Source of the DNA: Gambelia wislizenii
Taxonomy: Eukaryota; Chordata; Lepidosauria; Squamata; Crotaphytidae
Length of the DNA: 64,000 nucleotides
Direction: 5' to 3'
Assembly: GCA_030847615.1 (NCBI GenBank)
Contig: JAUMIR010000005.1
Span: forward strand, 108,653,116-108,717,115
Shown here one piece after another: positions 10,471 to 21,919 of the stretch (position 1 is the stretch's first letter; each line of letters starts with the position of its first letter). The notes under the pieces were generated by a model. The model had not been told where the DNA came from and made no database searches. It saw nothing but the letters and a program-made list of their open reading frames with translations. The position numbers were made by a program, and so were the translations under genes.

Positions 10471-11400
10471 ACTTTATTTGACCTAACCTATTTAATGTAA
10501 CAACCTGCAGAAGAGCAAACAAGGCGGAGCAACCTGGTGCAGGACCAGCTGAGGCAGATGACAACTTTGTGATGACCTCCTCAGCCTTCCCTTGGGCAAA
10601 ACACCTGACCCCGGGTGCAATCCCAAGTTATGGGGATACTCCCCAGTCAGTCAAATTTCTGGAAGGCAAAACCCAGGTTGCTCCTTCCCAAGACACAAAA
10701 CTTTATAAGAGAGAGCAAATCCCAGATGATTCCCAAGGGCAGACTCATTCCCCACTCCCTAGGTTGCAAAACATGTGGAGGCAGTTCCAGAACCCCACCC
10801 TTTACCAAAAGGGTGCCAAGGAGTGCACCAAACTATAGAATTCTCCCCCTGTTACCTGCCAGGTGACAGCCTAGTTAAAGACCTATCCCTGCCAATTAAC
10901 CCAGTCCCTCAGATATAGTGTGGAGTAGATGAAAAAAAAAAAAACAGGCTAAAAGGGGGGGGGGAATCCTACATAGCCCTGTAGCAACCAGAGACGCTCA
11001 CACTGCACAGAGGGTGGTGGGTGGGTGGGTCACAAGCAAAAGCAGGAGGCACACAAGTGGGTGGCTAAGACTTAAATTGTCCCTTCCTCCATCCACTAGT
11101 GTGATAGTTTTGGCACAAAAATGGGACAATCAGATGACTTATATGGTCTTTGCTTGGAGAGGCTATCTAATAGACCCCTTCCCCACAGCACCCTCTGGCT
11201 GTGTGGGTCCGGAAACCCAAATGGAATGAAACCAGCCTGACTTCCCTGGGAAGGAGTTCCTCACCTAAGGTACTGTTACTGAGCAAGCCCTTTCAAGTAT
11301 ACCCACCAACATAGCTTCTCAAAGTGGTGGCTCATACAGCAGGACCTCCACTGATGATGTCATGTTCTGGGCAGGTTCATATAGGAGGTGGTGACCCTTT
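10471..11400. other. gene-free stretch with an A run and a G run
   Basis: An A12 run lies at about 10931-10942 and a G8 run at about 10957. No element or coding region is recognised. Confidence 0.35.
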
Positions 11401-11402
11401 GG

Positions 11403-11525
11403 GTATCTTGGTTCCTATCCATTTAAGGCCTTGCACCCCATCTGAAGCTAAGCAGGATCAGCTCTGGTCAGTACTTAGATGGAAGACTGCCAACGAATAC
11501 CACGTGCTCTATGCTACATTTGTGC
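11403..11525 (+). mobile_element. 5S rRNA-derived SINE head
   Basis: Plus-strand match to the 3' two thirds of 5S rRNA: TGAAGCTAAGCAGGATCAG, then GGTCAGTACTTAGATGGAAG and GAATACCACGTGCT. The 5S-derived head carries the pol III internal promoter in this SINE class. The Bov-B-type tail seen in the copy at 51557 is missing here. Confidence 0.75.
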
Positions 11526-12792
11526 ACATTGTTGTGAAATCCTAGGAGGGGGCGCAATGGGTGTAGCAACTGAAACTGGAACAAGCCAAAGGTCATATGT
11601 TTTACCAGACTAGGAACATTCACATTCAACATTTTTCTTGAAGTAAAATTCGCTGTTACTCTGGTGGCGGGGGGAGTGACTATTCATTATTGTGCATTCA
11701 TTTTGATGAAATACATTGACTTTTTGACATTGGACTCAAAACACTCTCTTAGCTTTTTTGTTATTCTCTCCACCGTTTGGGCATCTTTAATGAAACCCTC
11801 TTGGAAGAAAAGAAAAACCTTTCTTGAGGCAGCTGAGATGGTAGGGGAGTGTGGGAGACCACTGTTCTAGTTCAAAGGAAATAAACTTGCCTTCATAATT
11901 TTATTTTAACCTTTAAGACAATTAGCTGTTGGCAACTAAATAAATGCAAAAGCTTTGAACAATCTAAATCAGACCTTTCTAGAGAGTGGGGGAAAAAAAC
12001 CTACATCCAAAAAGGTTCGAGTTTTAGCCCCCTGCAAAAACAGAATAGAAACCAGACTTAATTGTCCTGTTTTATGTATTTATGCCTCTTCCCCCCTGCC
12101 CATTCCTTTGTGTTTACAGAGTGAGACCCAACAAATAATAAAAATGGATTAGTCCTCCCTCTCTCCTGCAGCATAATCACCAGCTTTCCTCATATCCTCC
12201 TTCACCTACAATATCCTATGGATTAAGACATCTATCTATTTCTGGTCTGTGTCTCTTTTATAAATATTTTTTTAAAACCACAGCCCTATTTCCATTCCAT
12301 TTCCATGTTGATTTGTAAATTATGAATCCTTTCAAAATACGCATCTAAATGCATATGTTCTTCCCAAATACATATACTAGTGTCTTCTTTCCTTTCCAAC
12401 TAAGTACATGATGCCATATTTGGATAATTTTCAATTGCCAACAACTTCATCAGAATGTTTAGCGAGGTGAAAAGGCTATAGCATAAGTATGTTACAATCT
12501 GATTAGTCCAAGACTTGTGGATCAGGACTTTCATATAGGAGTTCAGCAAGACTGAATTAATCAAACATCCCTAAAATAACTCGCTGATAGGGCAACTTGT
12601 GAACAGTTGCCTGGGGTCTTTTCCCTTCTTGGGTTGAGGATCTGTAGCTAGTGTCTCTTCAGCAACAGCTCCAAATAACAGAAAGCCCGGAGGCAGGGAA
12701 TAAGATCGCACCAGGCCTTACCTACCTCAGGTATTCTGTTTGCTGATGTTGTTCTTAAAGCTTCATGAGACCCAATGGTGGTGCGGGGTGTA
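11526..12792. other. gene-free stretch, nothing recognised
   Basis: AT-rich, with short ORFs only and no repeat structure seen. Confidence 0.35.
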
Positions 12793-13045
12793 TTTATTTA
12801 TTTATTATTTTATTTATTTATTTTTATTTGTGCCACTTGTATTCCACCTTTCTCCCAAAGTGTGACCCAAGGCACTTACGAACAATTAAAATCACAATTA
12901 AAAACAATTAAATACAATTAAAACATACACAATAAACGAGTTAAAAACAACATAAAAGACAGCATAAAAAACACACCCCGATAAAAACCACACTTATATG
13001 CTAAAGGCCTGCTTAAACAAAAATGGGTAGGCCATTCTAAAAGAA
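12793..13045 (+). repeat. AATTAAAA-rich interspersed repeat
   Basis: Starts with a TATTTATT-rich run, then TTCCACCTTTCTCCCAA, then many AATTAAAAxxAATTAAAA units, and ends with AAAGGCCTGCTTAAACA. Similar stretches in the same orientation occur at 25870-26170, 50700-50940 and 62850-63065. It is non-coding. The family looks common in squamates, but I cannot name it. Confidence 0.55.
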
Positions 13046-13263
13046 TTTAAGCCCTTGTTCAAATATTGTTGTTTTATGAAGAACCTACACATAAAGACCG
13101 GGCTCCTAATTCGGACTTTCACAAAATAATGTGAATAAGGAGGATTGAGGCTGATAAGCAGCCATGTTCAACCCTTCACTGTTACCCACCCTGATAGCAC
13201 CCATCTTGGATTATCTAATAATTGGTTATATTTAATAATTTAGTTTAATGTGACTAGCCACGT

Positions 13264-13980
13264 TGTTAGCAGGTAAGCCAGGAACCCCCTAATAACAAGG
13301 TTGGATTCATGTATAACCAAGGGAGGGGGCTTTGGAAATTCCCTCAAACCAAATACTCAGGACAGAACTTAACACCTGGAGGTGAGTCACTTGATATCAG
13401 AGTCCTTGATGCTTGTATAATGGCCCCCTCCTTCCCTCATCCCCTTCCAACAACAGCAAAAATGTTTGCTCCTATTCAGTACCAATGCTAGTACCTATTC
13501 AGTACTATTCATTGCTCCTATTCAGTACCAATGATTAACAATCATTGTCTAGTCCTGGGAACCTCCAAGAGGTTCTGGGAACATTGTCTATTCCTGGGAA
13601 CCTCCAAGAAACATTGTATTCCACTCAAAATCTTATCCCTTTAGGGGAATTATTTCATATAAATAGCTCTACTTCCTCTCAACTTCATGTCAGACAGTGT
13701 AGCCACTCTATTGTCTGGACCTCTTTGCTGTCAGTTTACTTCTTGATCTCAGCTCTGCAGGATCAGTATAGTATAACCCATATCCCCCTTATTCCATTCC
13801 TCTATCCAATTACTTCCAGCTATCTTCAATAGCCTTGTGTGACTATCTGAAACCCAAGTGTTTGTGTGAATGCTGTTTACATTAATTTCCAATAAATATC
13901 ATTTAATTGTATGTTCCGACTTAGAGTCTCCTCCATTACTATTGGTATACATAGGTTAAAAGATCCCACCATTGCCCAGC
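13264..13980 (+). other. possible LTR-like or retroelement 3' region
   Basis: A CCAATAAATATCATTTAATT stretch at about 13890, a possible polyadenylation signal, is followed by a CT-rich end. Internal short repeats include CTATTCAGTACCAATG (about 13470 and 13520) and CCTGGGAACCTCCAAGA (13553 and 13593). There is no partner copy in the window and the ends are not proven. Confidence 0.25.
13470..13612. repeat. two short tandem duplications
   Basis: GCTCCTATTCAGTACCAATG appears twice about 50 bp apart, with a partial third copy between. TCCTGGGAACCTCCAAGA appears twice about 40 bp apart. Confidence 0.7.
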
Positions 13981-14091
13981 CTCTCACATGCCAAGCTGAG
14001 TTAATTCAATTCCCCAAATTAATATTAGGACATTAGAGGGTCCCCATGGACCCCAAGCGATTTGGGTAACATCACATAATAGCAATTGTGT

Positions 14092-14300
14092 GAGATGTCT
14101 ATACTCATATGTTTCAGTCACAAAAATTCAAGTTGGAGCAAGATAGGGCAGGCATGAAGTAAGATGAATAAAAGCAGTTTAGACCCCTTTTGCAGCCAAT
14201 AAACAGAGGATAAGTAATGAGCATCAAAGGTAATCTGCCAAATGATGAAGACATGAACCTCAACCATGTATAAAGTTGAGTATTATGACCTAATGAGAAG
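14092..14300 (+). repeat. direct repeat, copy 1 (empty-site version)
   Basis: Runs from AGATGTCTATACTCATATG to TATAAAGTTGAGTATTATGA. Copy 2 lies at 15087-15263 plus 15679-15710, with high similarity and a few substitutions and one short indel. Copy 1 lacks the MITE present in copy 2, so it preserves the target as it was before insertion. Confidence 0.85.
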
Positions 14301-14455
14301 TTGGCAATGCAGACCCAATCAGAGATGACCACACAAGAATTAAAAAGTTCTGAGCTTTCCTTTGTTCTGAGAGATCACATGCTCTAGACTCTGGCTTAGC
14401 CATCTGCCTGGGGGCAGATGGAGAGAGCCACATGGAGTAGCCAACAAGATGCAAC

Positions 14456-14939
14456 TGTGATAACAAAAGGTTGCGGGGGAGCCAAACTTTCTTAAGGGCT
14501 GGATAACACCAAGGCCCTAAAATGATATCTGAAGCCAGGAGAAGACTTCTATCCCAAAAAGGACTCTGAATTCCATCTCCAGAGACTAAGAAGGGGCCAG
14601 CTAATGTGAGCCTGACCCAGTATCCCCTTGGGGAACAGAATGGATGATGATGGACAGCCTAAATTGTAAGTTATCAATAACCTTAGCTTAGGGACCATCT
14701 AGCTAGTTTGCGTTAGTTTTTATGATTTTATGTTAGTGCTCTGGTTTGAATGTATAACTCTGTAAATCCTAAAATAAAGCCTGGGATGAATGCTTTTCCT
14801 TCCTGTTAACTTTGAGCCTTGGAGCTAGAATTAAAGTCTATTTACTTTTCTCTCTATAAGCTTGCCTCACGCATCTTCCTCAGCCAGCTATCTAAACTTC
14901 TCTGGGATAGAGAAAAGGGTTACTATTGATATTTTAACA
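14456..14939 (+). mobile_element. candidate solo LTR, 484 bp
   Basis: Starts TGTGATAACAAAAGG and ends ATATTTTAACA. It is flanked by CAAC on both sides (14452-14455 and 14940-14943), a plausible 4 bp target duplication. An AATAAAGCCTGG signal near 14772 is followed by about 165 bp, as in an R-U5 region. No internal retrovirus-like or gypsy-like genes are next to it. The call rests on ends, duplication and signal only. Confidence 0.5.
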
Positions 14940-15086
14940 CAACCTGTCTGGCTTCTCGCTGTACCAGACATGAAAGGGTTAACTCAGCGAGTGGTGGCAA
15001 AATGAAGAGAAATCCCTCGGGTTTGGAATTGAAAAATAGGGCCAACCCTTGACTTAAGGTAGCAAAAATTCTAGGGTCGTCCATCA

Positions 15087-15710
15087 CAGATGTCTATACT
15101 CATATGTTTCAGTCACAAAAATTCAAGTTGGAGAAAGATAGGGCAGGCATGAAGTAAGATGAGTAAGAGGTTTAGACACATTTCACGGCCAATAAGCAGA
15201 GGATAAGTAACGAGCATCAAAGGTAATCTGCCAAATGATGAAGACATGAACCTCAACCACCTACAGTTGTCCCTTTGCATTTGCAGCTTTGACACTCGCG
15301 GTTTTGATTATTCGCAGTTTTCCCTCACCCACCGCCTGTCTCCTGGGTCTTCCCTTCTCTTCACAAAGGGAACGAAGAGCCAGGAAAGCATGGGGGTGAG
15401 GCAAAACCTCTTAAACCAGGGAGGGCGAAAGCCCAGCAGACAGCCAGTTTGAGAGATTTTCCCTCACTCCCTGGGCTTCCCTGGGTCTTCACAAAGGGAA
15501 CTAATAGCCAGGGAAGCCGAGGGAGTGAGGCAAAACCTCTTAAACTGCCCCTCTGCTGAGCCTTCACTGCCTTTGCAGGGAGGGCAAAAGCCCAGGAGAG
15601 GGTGATTGTTATTCGTGGTTTTTTCACATTCGCAGGGGTCTGGTGGCCATAACCCCCACAAATGTGAAGGGACAACTGTATAAAGTTGAGGAGTATTATG
15701 ACCTATTGCT
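15087..15710 (+). repeat. direct repeat, copy 2 (filled-site version)
   Basis: Same sequence as 14092-14300 but interrupted between CCTCAACCACC and TATAAAGTTGAGG by the MITE at 15264-15678. The start-to-start spacing of the two copies is 995 bp. Confidence 0.85.
15264..15678. mobile_element. Tigger/mariner-like MITE, 415 bp, with internal duplication
   Basis: TIRs CAGTTGTCCCT and AGGGACAACTG with TA on both sides (15262-15263 and 15679-15680), the same ends as 9436-9647. The inside carries a direct repeat: TCACAAAGGGAAC, AGCCAGG and GTGAGGCAAAACCTCTTAAA at about 15322-15416 recur at about 15461-15546. The comparison with 14092-14300 gives the exact insertion point. Confidence 0.87.
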
Positions 15711-16724
15711 TGTTTAGAGACTCTACTTCTTTTTGCTCATCTTCCTGTATTTGTGCTCTTTAGTTACTTAGAGCTGGATGGTTGTGGTCCACAGATTGCC
15801 TGACTAATAAGTCACTACATCAAGCACTGAGAATTCTTACATATAGTTCTGAAAAGCATATGTCCTGACTCACTCTTTGCCTTCTCATGTACATCTGCTT
15901 TTGTGTCCTGAAGCACCTTTTAATGCAGTTGTATTTCTTTCCCTTCCTGTATCTGATGCTCCTTCCCATTCATGTATCTGATGAAGTAGGCTGTAGTATA
16001 GTACAGCTTGTGCCACAATCAAAATATTAATCTTTCAATTACTATTGGTTACTATTTTTCAGTTAACATTGTTATTATTTTTTCATGAAATATGGCAAAT
16101 TTCTTGAATTTGTTGTTAAATGTGTCTTTTGTATGGTTGTATAAATTCTATCTAGGCCTAGAATCTTCTGGGGGACTTTTTCTGGTGTAACTGGGATGTG
16201 CAAAGTTTTCCCCCAGCTGTGCAACTGCAGGTGGATGGTGCCAGCCAGCCCAAATAGGGTATGCAGTGAGAGCTCTATCACACAGCTGTCTGCTGTCACA
16301 TTCCCAGACCTCTGCATAAATATGCAAGTGGAGCTTTATCCTGTCAGAATTAACTAGAACCTTAGCCTAGATAAATTGTAACTGTGAGTGTGCTTACCTT
16401 TAAATCTCCTGCTCCTTATGCCTAAAGGAGATGTAGACTGGGAAACATGTCAAAGAAGTGCTAAGCCACAATACAAACCTATGGACAATTAGCACAAACT
16501 GTCAATAGTTTACTCAATGGTTGTGGGAGAGGGTGAAACTCTGCTGGGCAGACATCATAAATCTTGCAAATGTTTAGCTCATTGCTTCAAACTTGCTGAT
16601 TAGTTTAGGACATTAAAGGAATTTGTTCATGATACCATCTCTCAGCTTTCTTGATGCTCTGTAAAAGAGATGCACAAGATTTTTTTTGTGTGTTTTCATT
16701 CTCAGTTGCTATCCAACTCAATAG
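15711..16724. other. gene-free stretch, nothing recognised
   Basis: Short ORFs only and no repeat structure seen. Confidence 0.35.
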
Positions 16725-16880
16725 TTTGAGCCAGTATGGTATAGTGATCACTCACTGGGTGGTCTTGGGGTAGTTTTCTTTTTCTCTAAGCCTCACCTAC
16801 TTCATTGTGTGGGGAGGAAGAGAACCAAGCATGCTGCTTTAAGAACATCCAAGCAAAATCAGTATATAAATGTAGCTCAT
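16725..16880 (+). mobile_element. tRNA-derived SINE, internally deleted
   Basis: The head GAGCCAGTATGGTATAGTGA is fused to the later segment CTCACTGGGTGGTCTTGGG, so the B-box region is missing. It then runs through TAAGCCTCACCTACTTCA, GAGGAAGAGAACCA and a TATATAAATGTAG end, as in squamate SINEs of this type. Confidence 0.65.
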
Positions 16881-16929
16881 ATGTATGTAGAGGGGAATTT
16901 GTGTATGTGCCCATGATCCTATTAATCAA

Positions 16930-16966
16930 TTGTGTAACATATCTATCTATCTATCTATCTATCTAT
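16930..16966. repeat. (ATCT)n microsatellite
   Basis: About nine CTAT/ATCT units. Confidence 0.9.
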
Positions 16967-17010
16967 GATGACCAAGAGCCATTATGGTGTAGTGGTTTGA
17001 ATGTTGGACT

Positions 17011-18619
17011 CTCTCTCTGGCTTTTCTTCGCAAACAAAGATTCAGGAAGGACTCATCCCGCGCTTTCTGCAACCGTGCTGATGACTAAAGAGGCCAATCC
17101 GAGATAAACAAGTCCGGTTGTAGAAAGCACAGCATAAGGTCTCCTTGGGTGCTGTTTTTGGGTTGTGATTCTTTCTGCGTTGTCGTTTCTCTTTGAGACT
17201 TGTTCGGCGTGAGTTCTCAAACAAGGCTGCAGCATTGTGGATAGTGCGTCTCCATGCCTCCCGATGTGAGGCCAGGGCGGACCACAGTTGGTGATCAATT
17301 TGGCCGAGCCTGAGATGTTGTTTCAGGGAGTCTTTGTATCACTTTTTTGGAGTTCCCCTCTTACGCTGACCCGTGGCGAGTTCACCGTAGAGTAGTATTT
17401 TTGGGAGGCGATGGTCCTCCATCCTAGAAATGTGCCCTGCCCAGCGCAGCTGCGTTCTCAATATCATGGCCTCAATACTGGTGATCCCTGCTTGCTCAAG
17501 GACAGCAACATTCGTTACATAGTCAGTCCAGTGTATATTTAGGATTGTGCATAGACAGCGCTGATGAAAGCGCTCGAGGAGCCGTAGGTGGTGGTGATAG
17601 GTGACCCATGTTTCAGATCCATAAAGGAGGATAGACAGTACAATGGCTCTATACACACTGATTTTTGTGCTTTGCCTCAATGCCATGTTCTTTAAGGCTG
17701 CCTTCCTCATGGAAGCGAACGTCACTAAGATCAGTGATGTCAATGTTAAGTCATGATAGTTCATGGGCTATTAGGGCAGAACAATGCTCAGGCCGTCCAC
17801 TATCTGCAGAGTCTTGCATGGTTCTGATGTTCCAGCATGCAAGTGTCAGTGTATTTACACCTTTGGAGGCCGGTTTGTGCCTTTGTTTCTTTGCCTTGGT
17901 TTGACTGCATCAGAAGATTCCCGTTGGCCGCAGCTAGCCAACCAGGTAGTTGGGGATGAGCTTTCGTTAGGCCACCTTTTCTAGGCCCCTCTCCATATGG
18001 AGCAAGCAGTGCTCTCCTTAAAAAAGGCTGCTTGGTCGTTCAGGATGCTGCCAAACAAGACTGTCATCTCCCGGGTCAGCCTCGAGTGACCAATGTCCTG
18101 AACCGCCTGCATGCAGGGTTGGGGCTGCGGCTTCCAGTGCATCTTTACACCTGCCGTTTTGTCCCTCGCCTATCGCTACGGGGCTTTTTTGGAACTGGAT
18201 TTGTCCTTTGAGCCTGTGCAATGGATTTTTCTGGTGGAGCGCAGCGCGCACAGAACTGGCCTCACCCTTTAAACCAAAGGTTCGTCTGCTGGCCTTGCAA
18301 GCATGGACGGTAGCAGCGAGGGCCTTGGGTCCTAGGTTTGCTTAGTGTTTCCTTCTCTTAGATGGTTGACCTTACAGGGTTGGATGAGCACCATCTGCCC
18401 GGGTTTGGGATTAGAGTTTTCCTTCTCCTAGGACGGTTGCCACAAGGCTAGAGAGCTCATCCTGCCCTTTGACGCTCTTTGTCAGACCCTTCGGTTTTGA
18501 CCTGTCTGGCATGGGAGACCCTACCGGTGGCTTTATGCCACCGCCAGCATAGCTCAAAACATCATTAGGGTAGGCAAGCCTTTCTCCCATGACAAGGGGG
18601 CATCAATGGAGAGGACTAG
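17011..18619 (-). mobile_element. RTE-like LINE, internally deleted, inserted in a SINE
   Basis: A 1.6 kb minus-oriented insertion bounded by a 10 bp duplication ATGTTGGACT (17001-17010 and 18620-18629). It has a long 5' leader (18619 to about 17900), the first 50 or so residues of the endonuclease, then directly the C-terminal part of the RT protein with its terminal Cys/His motif. Most of the endonuclease and the whole catalytic RT are missing. Clade naming (RTE or RTE-X) is inference from the endonuclease and tail style. Confidence 0.8.
17040..17905 (-). pseudogene. endonuclease stub fused to RT C-terminus of RTE-like LINE
   Basis: At 17700-17860 minus reads TLACWNIRTMQDSADSGRPE, then HCSALIAHELS, a stop, and LNIDITDLSDVRFHEEGSL, the opening strands of the LINE endonuclease. 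At SLKE the coding passes, with a frame change, to KNMALRQSTKISVYRAIVL, then LLYGSETWVTYHHHLRLLER, LRWAGHISRMEDHRLPKILL and YGELATGQRKRG (17339-17690), which lie near the end of a full-length protein. After a frame break comes CAFYNRTCLSRIGLFSHQHG (about 17060-17130), the C-terminal zinc-knuckle-like motif. The join removes about 700-800 residues by family length. Non-functional. Confidence 0.8.
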
Positions 18620-18838
18620 ATGTTGGACTAGAACACTGGAAGACCAGGGTTCAAATCCCCACTTGGCCATGAAAACCTATTGGGTAACCTTGGGCAACAC
18701 ACATTCTATCAGCATCAGAGGAGGGCAAGAGCAACCCCAAAAATACAAATTATGCCAAGAAAACCCTGTGATACAGTCATCTTAGCATTGCCATAAGTCA
18801 GAAATGACTTGAAGGCACAAAACAACAATAACAACGGC

Positions 18839-21339
18839 AACATATCAGCTCACATGCTTGTGCTATATGGTACCAATGCATGAGCGATGGCATAAGAGGG
18901 GACCTCAAGCTGGTTGTTCCCATTGCACAACCACTTAACCATTTAGAATACTATGCCCAGAGGTGAACTCAGAGAACACAACTGTCTGTATAACCTTCTT
19001 CAGAGGTAGATCTGCTTGTGCCAACATGTTGGGGATGTCACCTTTCCATAGGGTTGGGGAAAAATGTTATTGCTTCTGTGATAATGTCCCAATAGAAAGG
19101 ATCTTGGTGTATGAAAAAAAAATCTGTCCAGTAATGGCCTATGGAACAATTATTCTTCCAGAAAGTTTTCCTTGGAGGCTTAAAGGAAGTGATTTGTGTC
19201 TCTCCCCCATTTCTTTTTAGACCATGCATGAAGCAGCAATATAGTGAAATGTGTATGAAATATAAATGACGATCATTATTAATTGTATTCTCTATGATTA
19301 ACTCCTCTAGACTCAGTTTTACATCTGATCAGGCCTCCCTCCGTTGAGACAGTTACACTTGCTTCAGGCTTCTCTATTGCATTTCATTCCTTGTTCTGTT
19401 CTACACACACACACACACACACACCCATTCAGCTTTCTTGTTCCTGGCTTCCTTGCCCCTTTGTTTCTCTACTTCCCACAGCCATTTCCATTCTTAACCT
19501 ATCTCTGAATGAGGATTTGGCCCAAGTAATTTAACAAGAGTTCCTTCTCTCATAAAAATTGATTGGCAAACTATTCCAAGAAGCTGAAAATTCCATACAA
19601 CCATAGCCCAACATAATACAGAAAGCTTCAGTTTATCGTTAAAGTTTTTTTTTTTTTTTAACACCAGTGCATGGGAATTAATGCCATTACTTTTTTCCCA
19701 TTTTAATGGAAGCCTTAAAAGAAGGGGCTACTATTTCATTTTATTTTTAAAAACCAAGTATAACACTTTTAGGTTTTGATGTTTTTAAATCTACATACTT
19801 GCTAAGCTTTTCCCCTGTTGGCAAGCTTTCACAAAGGTTTGGCACAGCTCTTGCACTGTACAGAAATCTTTAGATAATACCAGGACATTTTGCACATGTG
19901 CCCTTTGCAAGCAGGTTATTATGTTGCACAGCTGAGCTTGTGGTGACAATGACCACTGTGTGGCAGGTGTTTCATAATGTTAGAGAGTAAAATCCCTGTG
20001 GGGAAACTGTGTATTCTTTTAAAATGTCAATGCCTCCCTGCCTCCCTGGCAGTTCCATCTTTTGCATGACGATAAATATGGCAATTAGAGCTATTGAGTT
20101 GTGCATAAAATAACCCAATTCTAAGCTCAAATTAACCCTAGTTTTGTTGGTGGCAGAATAAATCTGAAATGTCATTTTCCCTCATAATGAACTGCATCTT
20201 TTCAAAATCTGACATGTGTCATACCTTCAGAGTAAAGGAACAATGGAGGTTCAAAGAGAACACACAGAGACACAAATAAAAAGGAAAGCAGTAGAACTGT
20301 TACTGCATTTCTCCTAATGCATAATTTTCAGGCAAATTTGGAGATAATGTAGTATGTGGGGAAATAATCATTGTAATGTAAAAGCAATCTTGTGTACCTC
20401 ATTCACATCCTTAGATAAGTCTAGGGTTTTTCCCTGCATGCTATTATTCTCCCAAAATTCCCTTTCTCTTATTTCACTGGGCACTTCTAGCCAACTGGAG
20501 TGCTGGGTCACTCAACACATGACCTAATTTAAATTTTATTGCTGTGTGTAAGTTCTCTTTTAAGTTTGAGTCTCCATGAGGCTGTAGCCTTCTTATGCCA
20601 TCTTTAGCCATCTTAAGCCATCTTAAGCTATATCATCTTTCCTGCAACCATGCCATGATGTTTACCCTGCAGCCTGTAGAATGGGTGAGTTTTTCCTACC
20701 CTAAATACACTTAGTCAGTTAGGAACCTCTTTTAAAGTTTCTTTTAGTATGTAGATTGAGATTGATATACCTTCAGTAAACTTTGATTTGCATTTTAAAC
20801 TGACTCCTTTGTTTTGTAATGAGTCTAATTTAAGTGGGTGATCACAGACCTCTGAACACACCTTTTTTAAATGTTAATTGAGCTCTTGTCTTAGCATTCC
20901 TAAGTTGCACTCTGCATGAAGTTAAAAGTAAATGAATGATTTTTAACTCTTTTTAAAAGAAGATAATTCTTGTTGCTTTTTAAAAGGACTAGATCCTGGA
21001 ATTTTTAATACAATTTTATTTTTTAGACTCATTACTCCTACAGATACACATTCAGGTGTTGGGACGAGGAGATCACATTTATTTCTTTTCATATCTGATT
21101 TGAATTCTAAGAAACACCTCTCCCTTCTGCTGATCATTGGCATGTTTCTTTAAGAAACTTCTTTGATTATATTCAGGGGTAGCCATGTTGGTCATACATA
21201 TGTATGTTTGGCCAGAGTAGCTGCCCCTGAATATGTTTTCTGGATTTGAAGATACTGGATTTAGCCACAACAGAGGAATCCTAAACAAGAGGGAACTAAG
21301 GACTGCAATGTAACTCTTTGGGGAACAGAAGCAGTTGTT
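18839..21339. other. gene-free stretch with simple repeats
   Basis: Contains a CA run at about 19403-19425, a T run at about 19646-19660 and AT-rich sequence. At 20602-20630, ATGCCATCTT-type units are repeated three times (GCCATCTTTA/GCCATCTTAA). The stretch ATTCAGGGGTAGCCATGTTG at about 21173 resembles a DNA-transposon end. No coding region seen. Confidence 0.4.
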
Positions 21340-21344
21340 TGTGG

Positions 21345-21780
21345 GTCTGACAGAATGTCTCAAGAGGTGTGCTGTCTCCCTGGGGCAAACATAGTAAAGA
21401 CTTGTCAAGCCCACTGACTGTTACCCCTTTCTTTTGGTCTATGTGGAACCAATGACACTACAAGAGTTCAGGATATCACAAGGGATTATGAGACTCTGGG
21501 TAGGAAGCTGAAGGACCTTGATGCACAGATTGTCATTTTGCCTTTCCTCCTAGTTGAAGGATATGGCCCAGAAAGAGAGAAAGAATAGTGGAGGTGAACA
21601 ACTGGCTCTGTAGATGGTGCCAATGGGAATGATTTAGCTTCTTGGATCATGCTCTGCAGTTTCATGAAGATGAACTTTTGGCAAGTGTTGAGTTGCACCT
21701 CACAGTTTTTGGCAGGAATGTTTTTTGCTAAGAGTCTCACAAATTTGCTTTAAACTGATTTATGTGGGGGAGGGAGACAG
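21345..21780 (+). pseudogene. CR1 ORF1, esterase-like domain (broken)
   Basis: A readable frame from about 21340 gives VCCLPGANIVKTCQAH, a stop, then FGLCGTNDTTRVQDITRDYE, TLGRKLKDLDAQIVILPFLL and VEGYGPERE, with further stops. GTNDT and the following helix match the SGNH/GDSL esterase domain carried by CR1 ORF1 proteins. The expected C-terminal Asp-x-x-His block is decayed. CR1 ORF1 is thought to bind RNA and membranes; this copy is dead. Confidence 0.6.
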
Positions 21781-21919
21781 CATTCTTGAGGGCAAGAGTT
21801 CATCAAGTGCTAGAGATAATAGCCCAAGTGCTATAGAGAGAAATGGGCAAATAATACAAGAACCCATCAGTGGGAGAGTGACAACCCTTAACTAAGAAGC
21901 TAGAAGGAATGAATCATGA

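Larger units (their letters stand above)
16971..18838 (+). mobile_element. Sauria-type tRNA-derived SINE split by a LINE insertion
   Basis: The left part (16971-17010) has GAGCCATTATGGTGTAGTGG and ATGTTGGACT. The right part (18620-18838) repeats ATGTTGGACT and goes on with ACCAGGGTTCAAATCCCCAC (B box), CTTGGCCATG, GTAACCTTGGGC, a GAAAACCCTGTGATA stretch and the Bov-B-type tail CCATAAGTCAGAAATGACTT followed by ACAACAATAACAAC. The middle, 17011-18619, is a separate element. Confidence 0.85.

Noticed and set aside
11403..11525. 5S rRNA gene
   Set aside because: Too many differences in the conserved helices and the 5' end is missing; the other copies carry a SINE tail.
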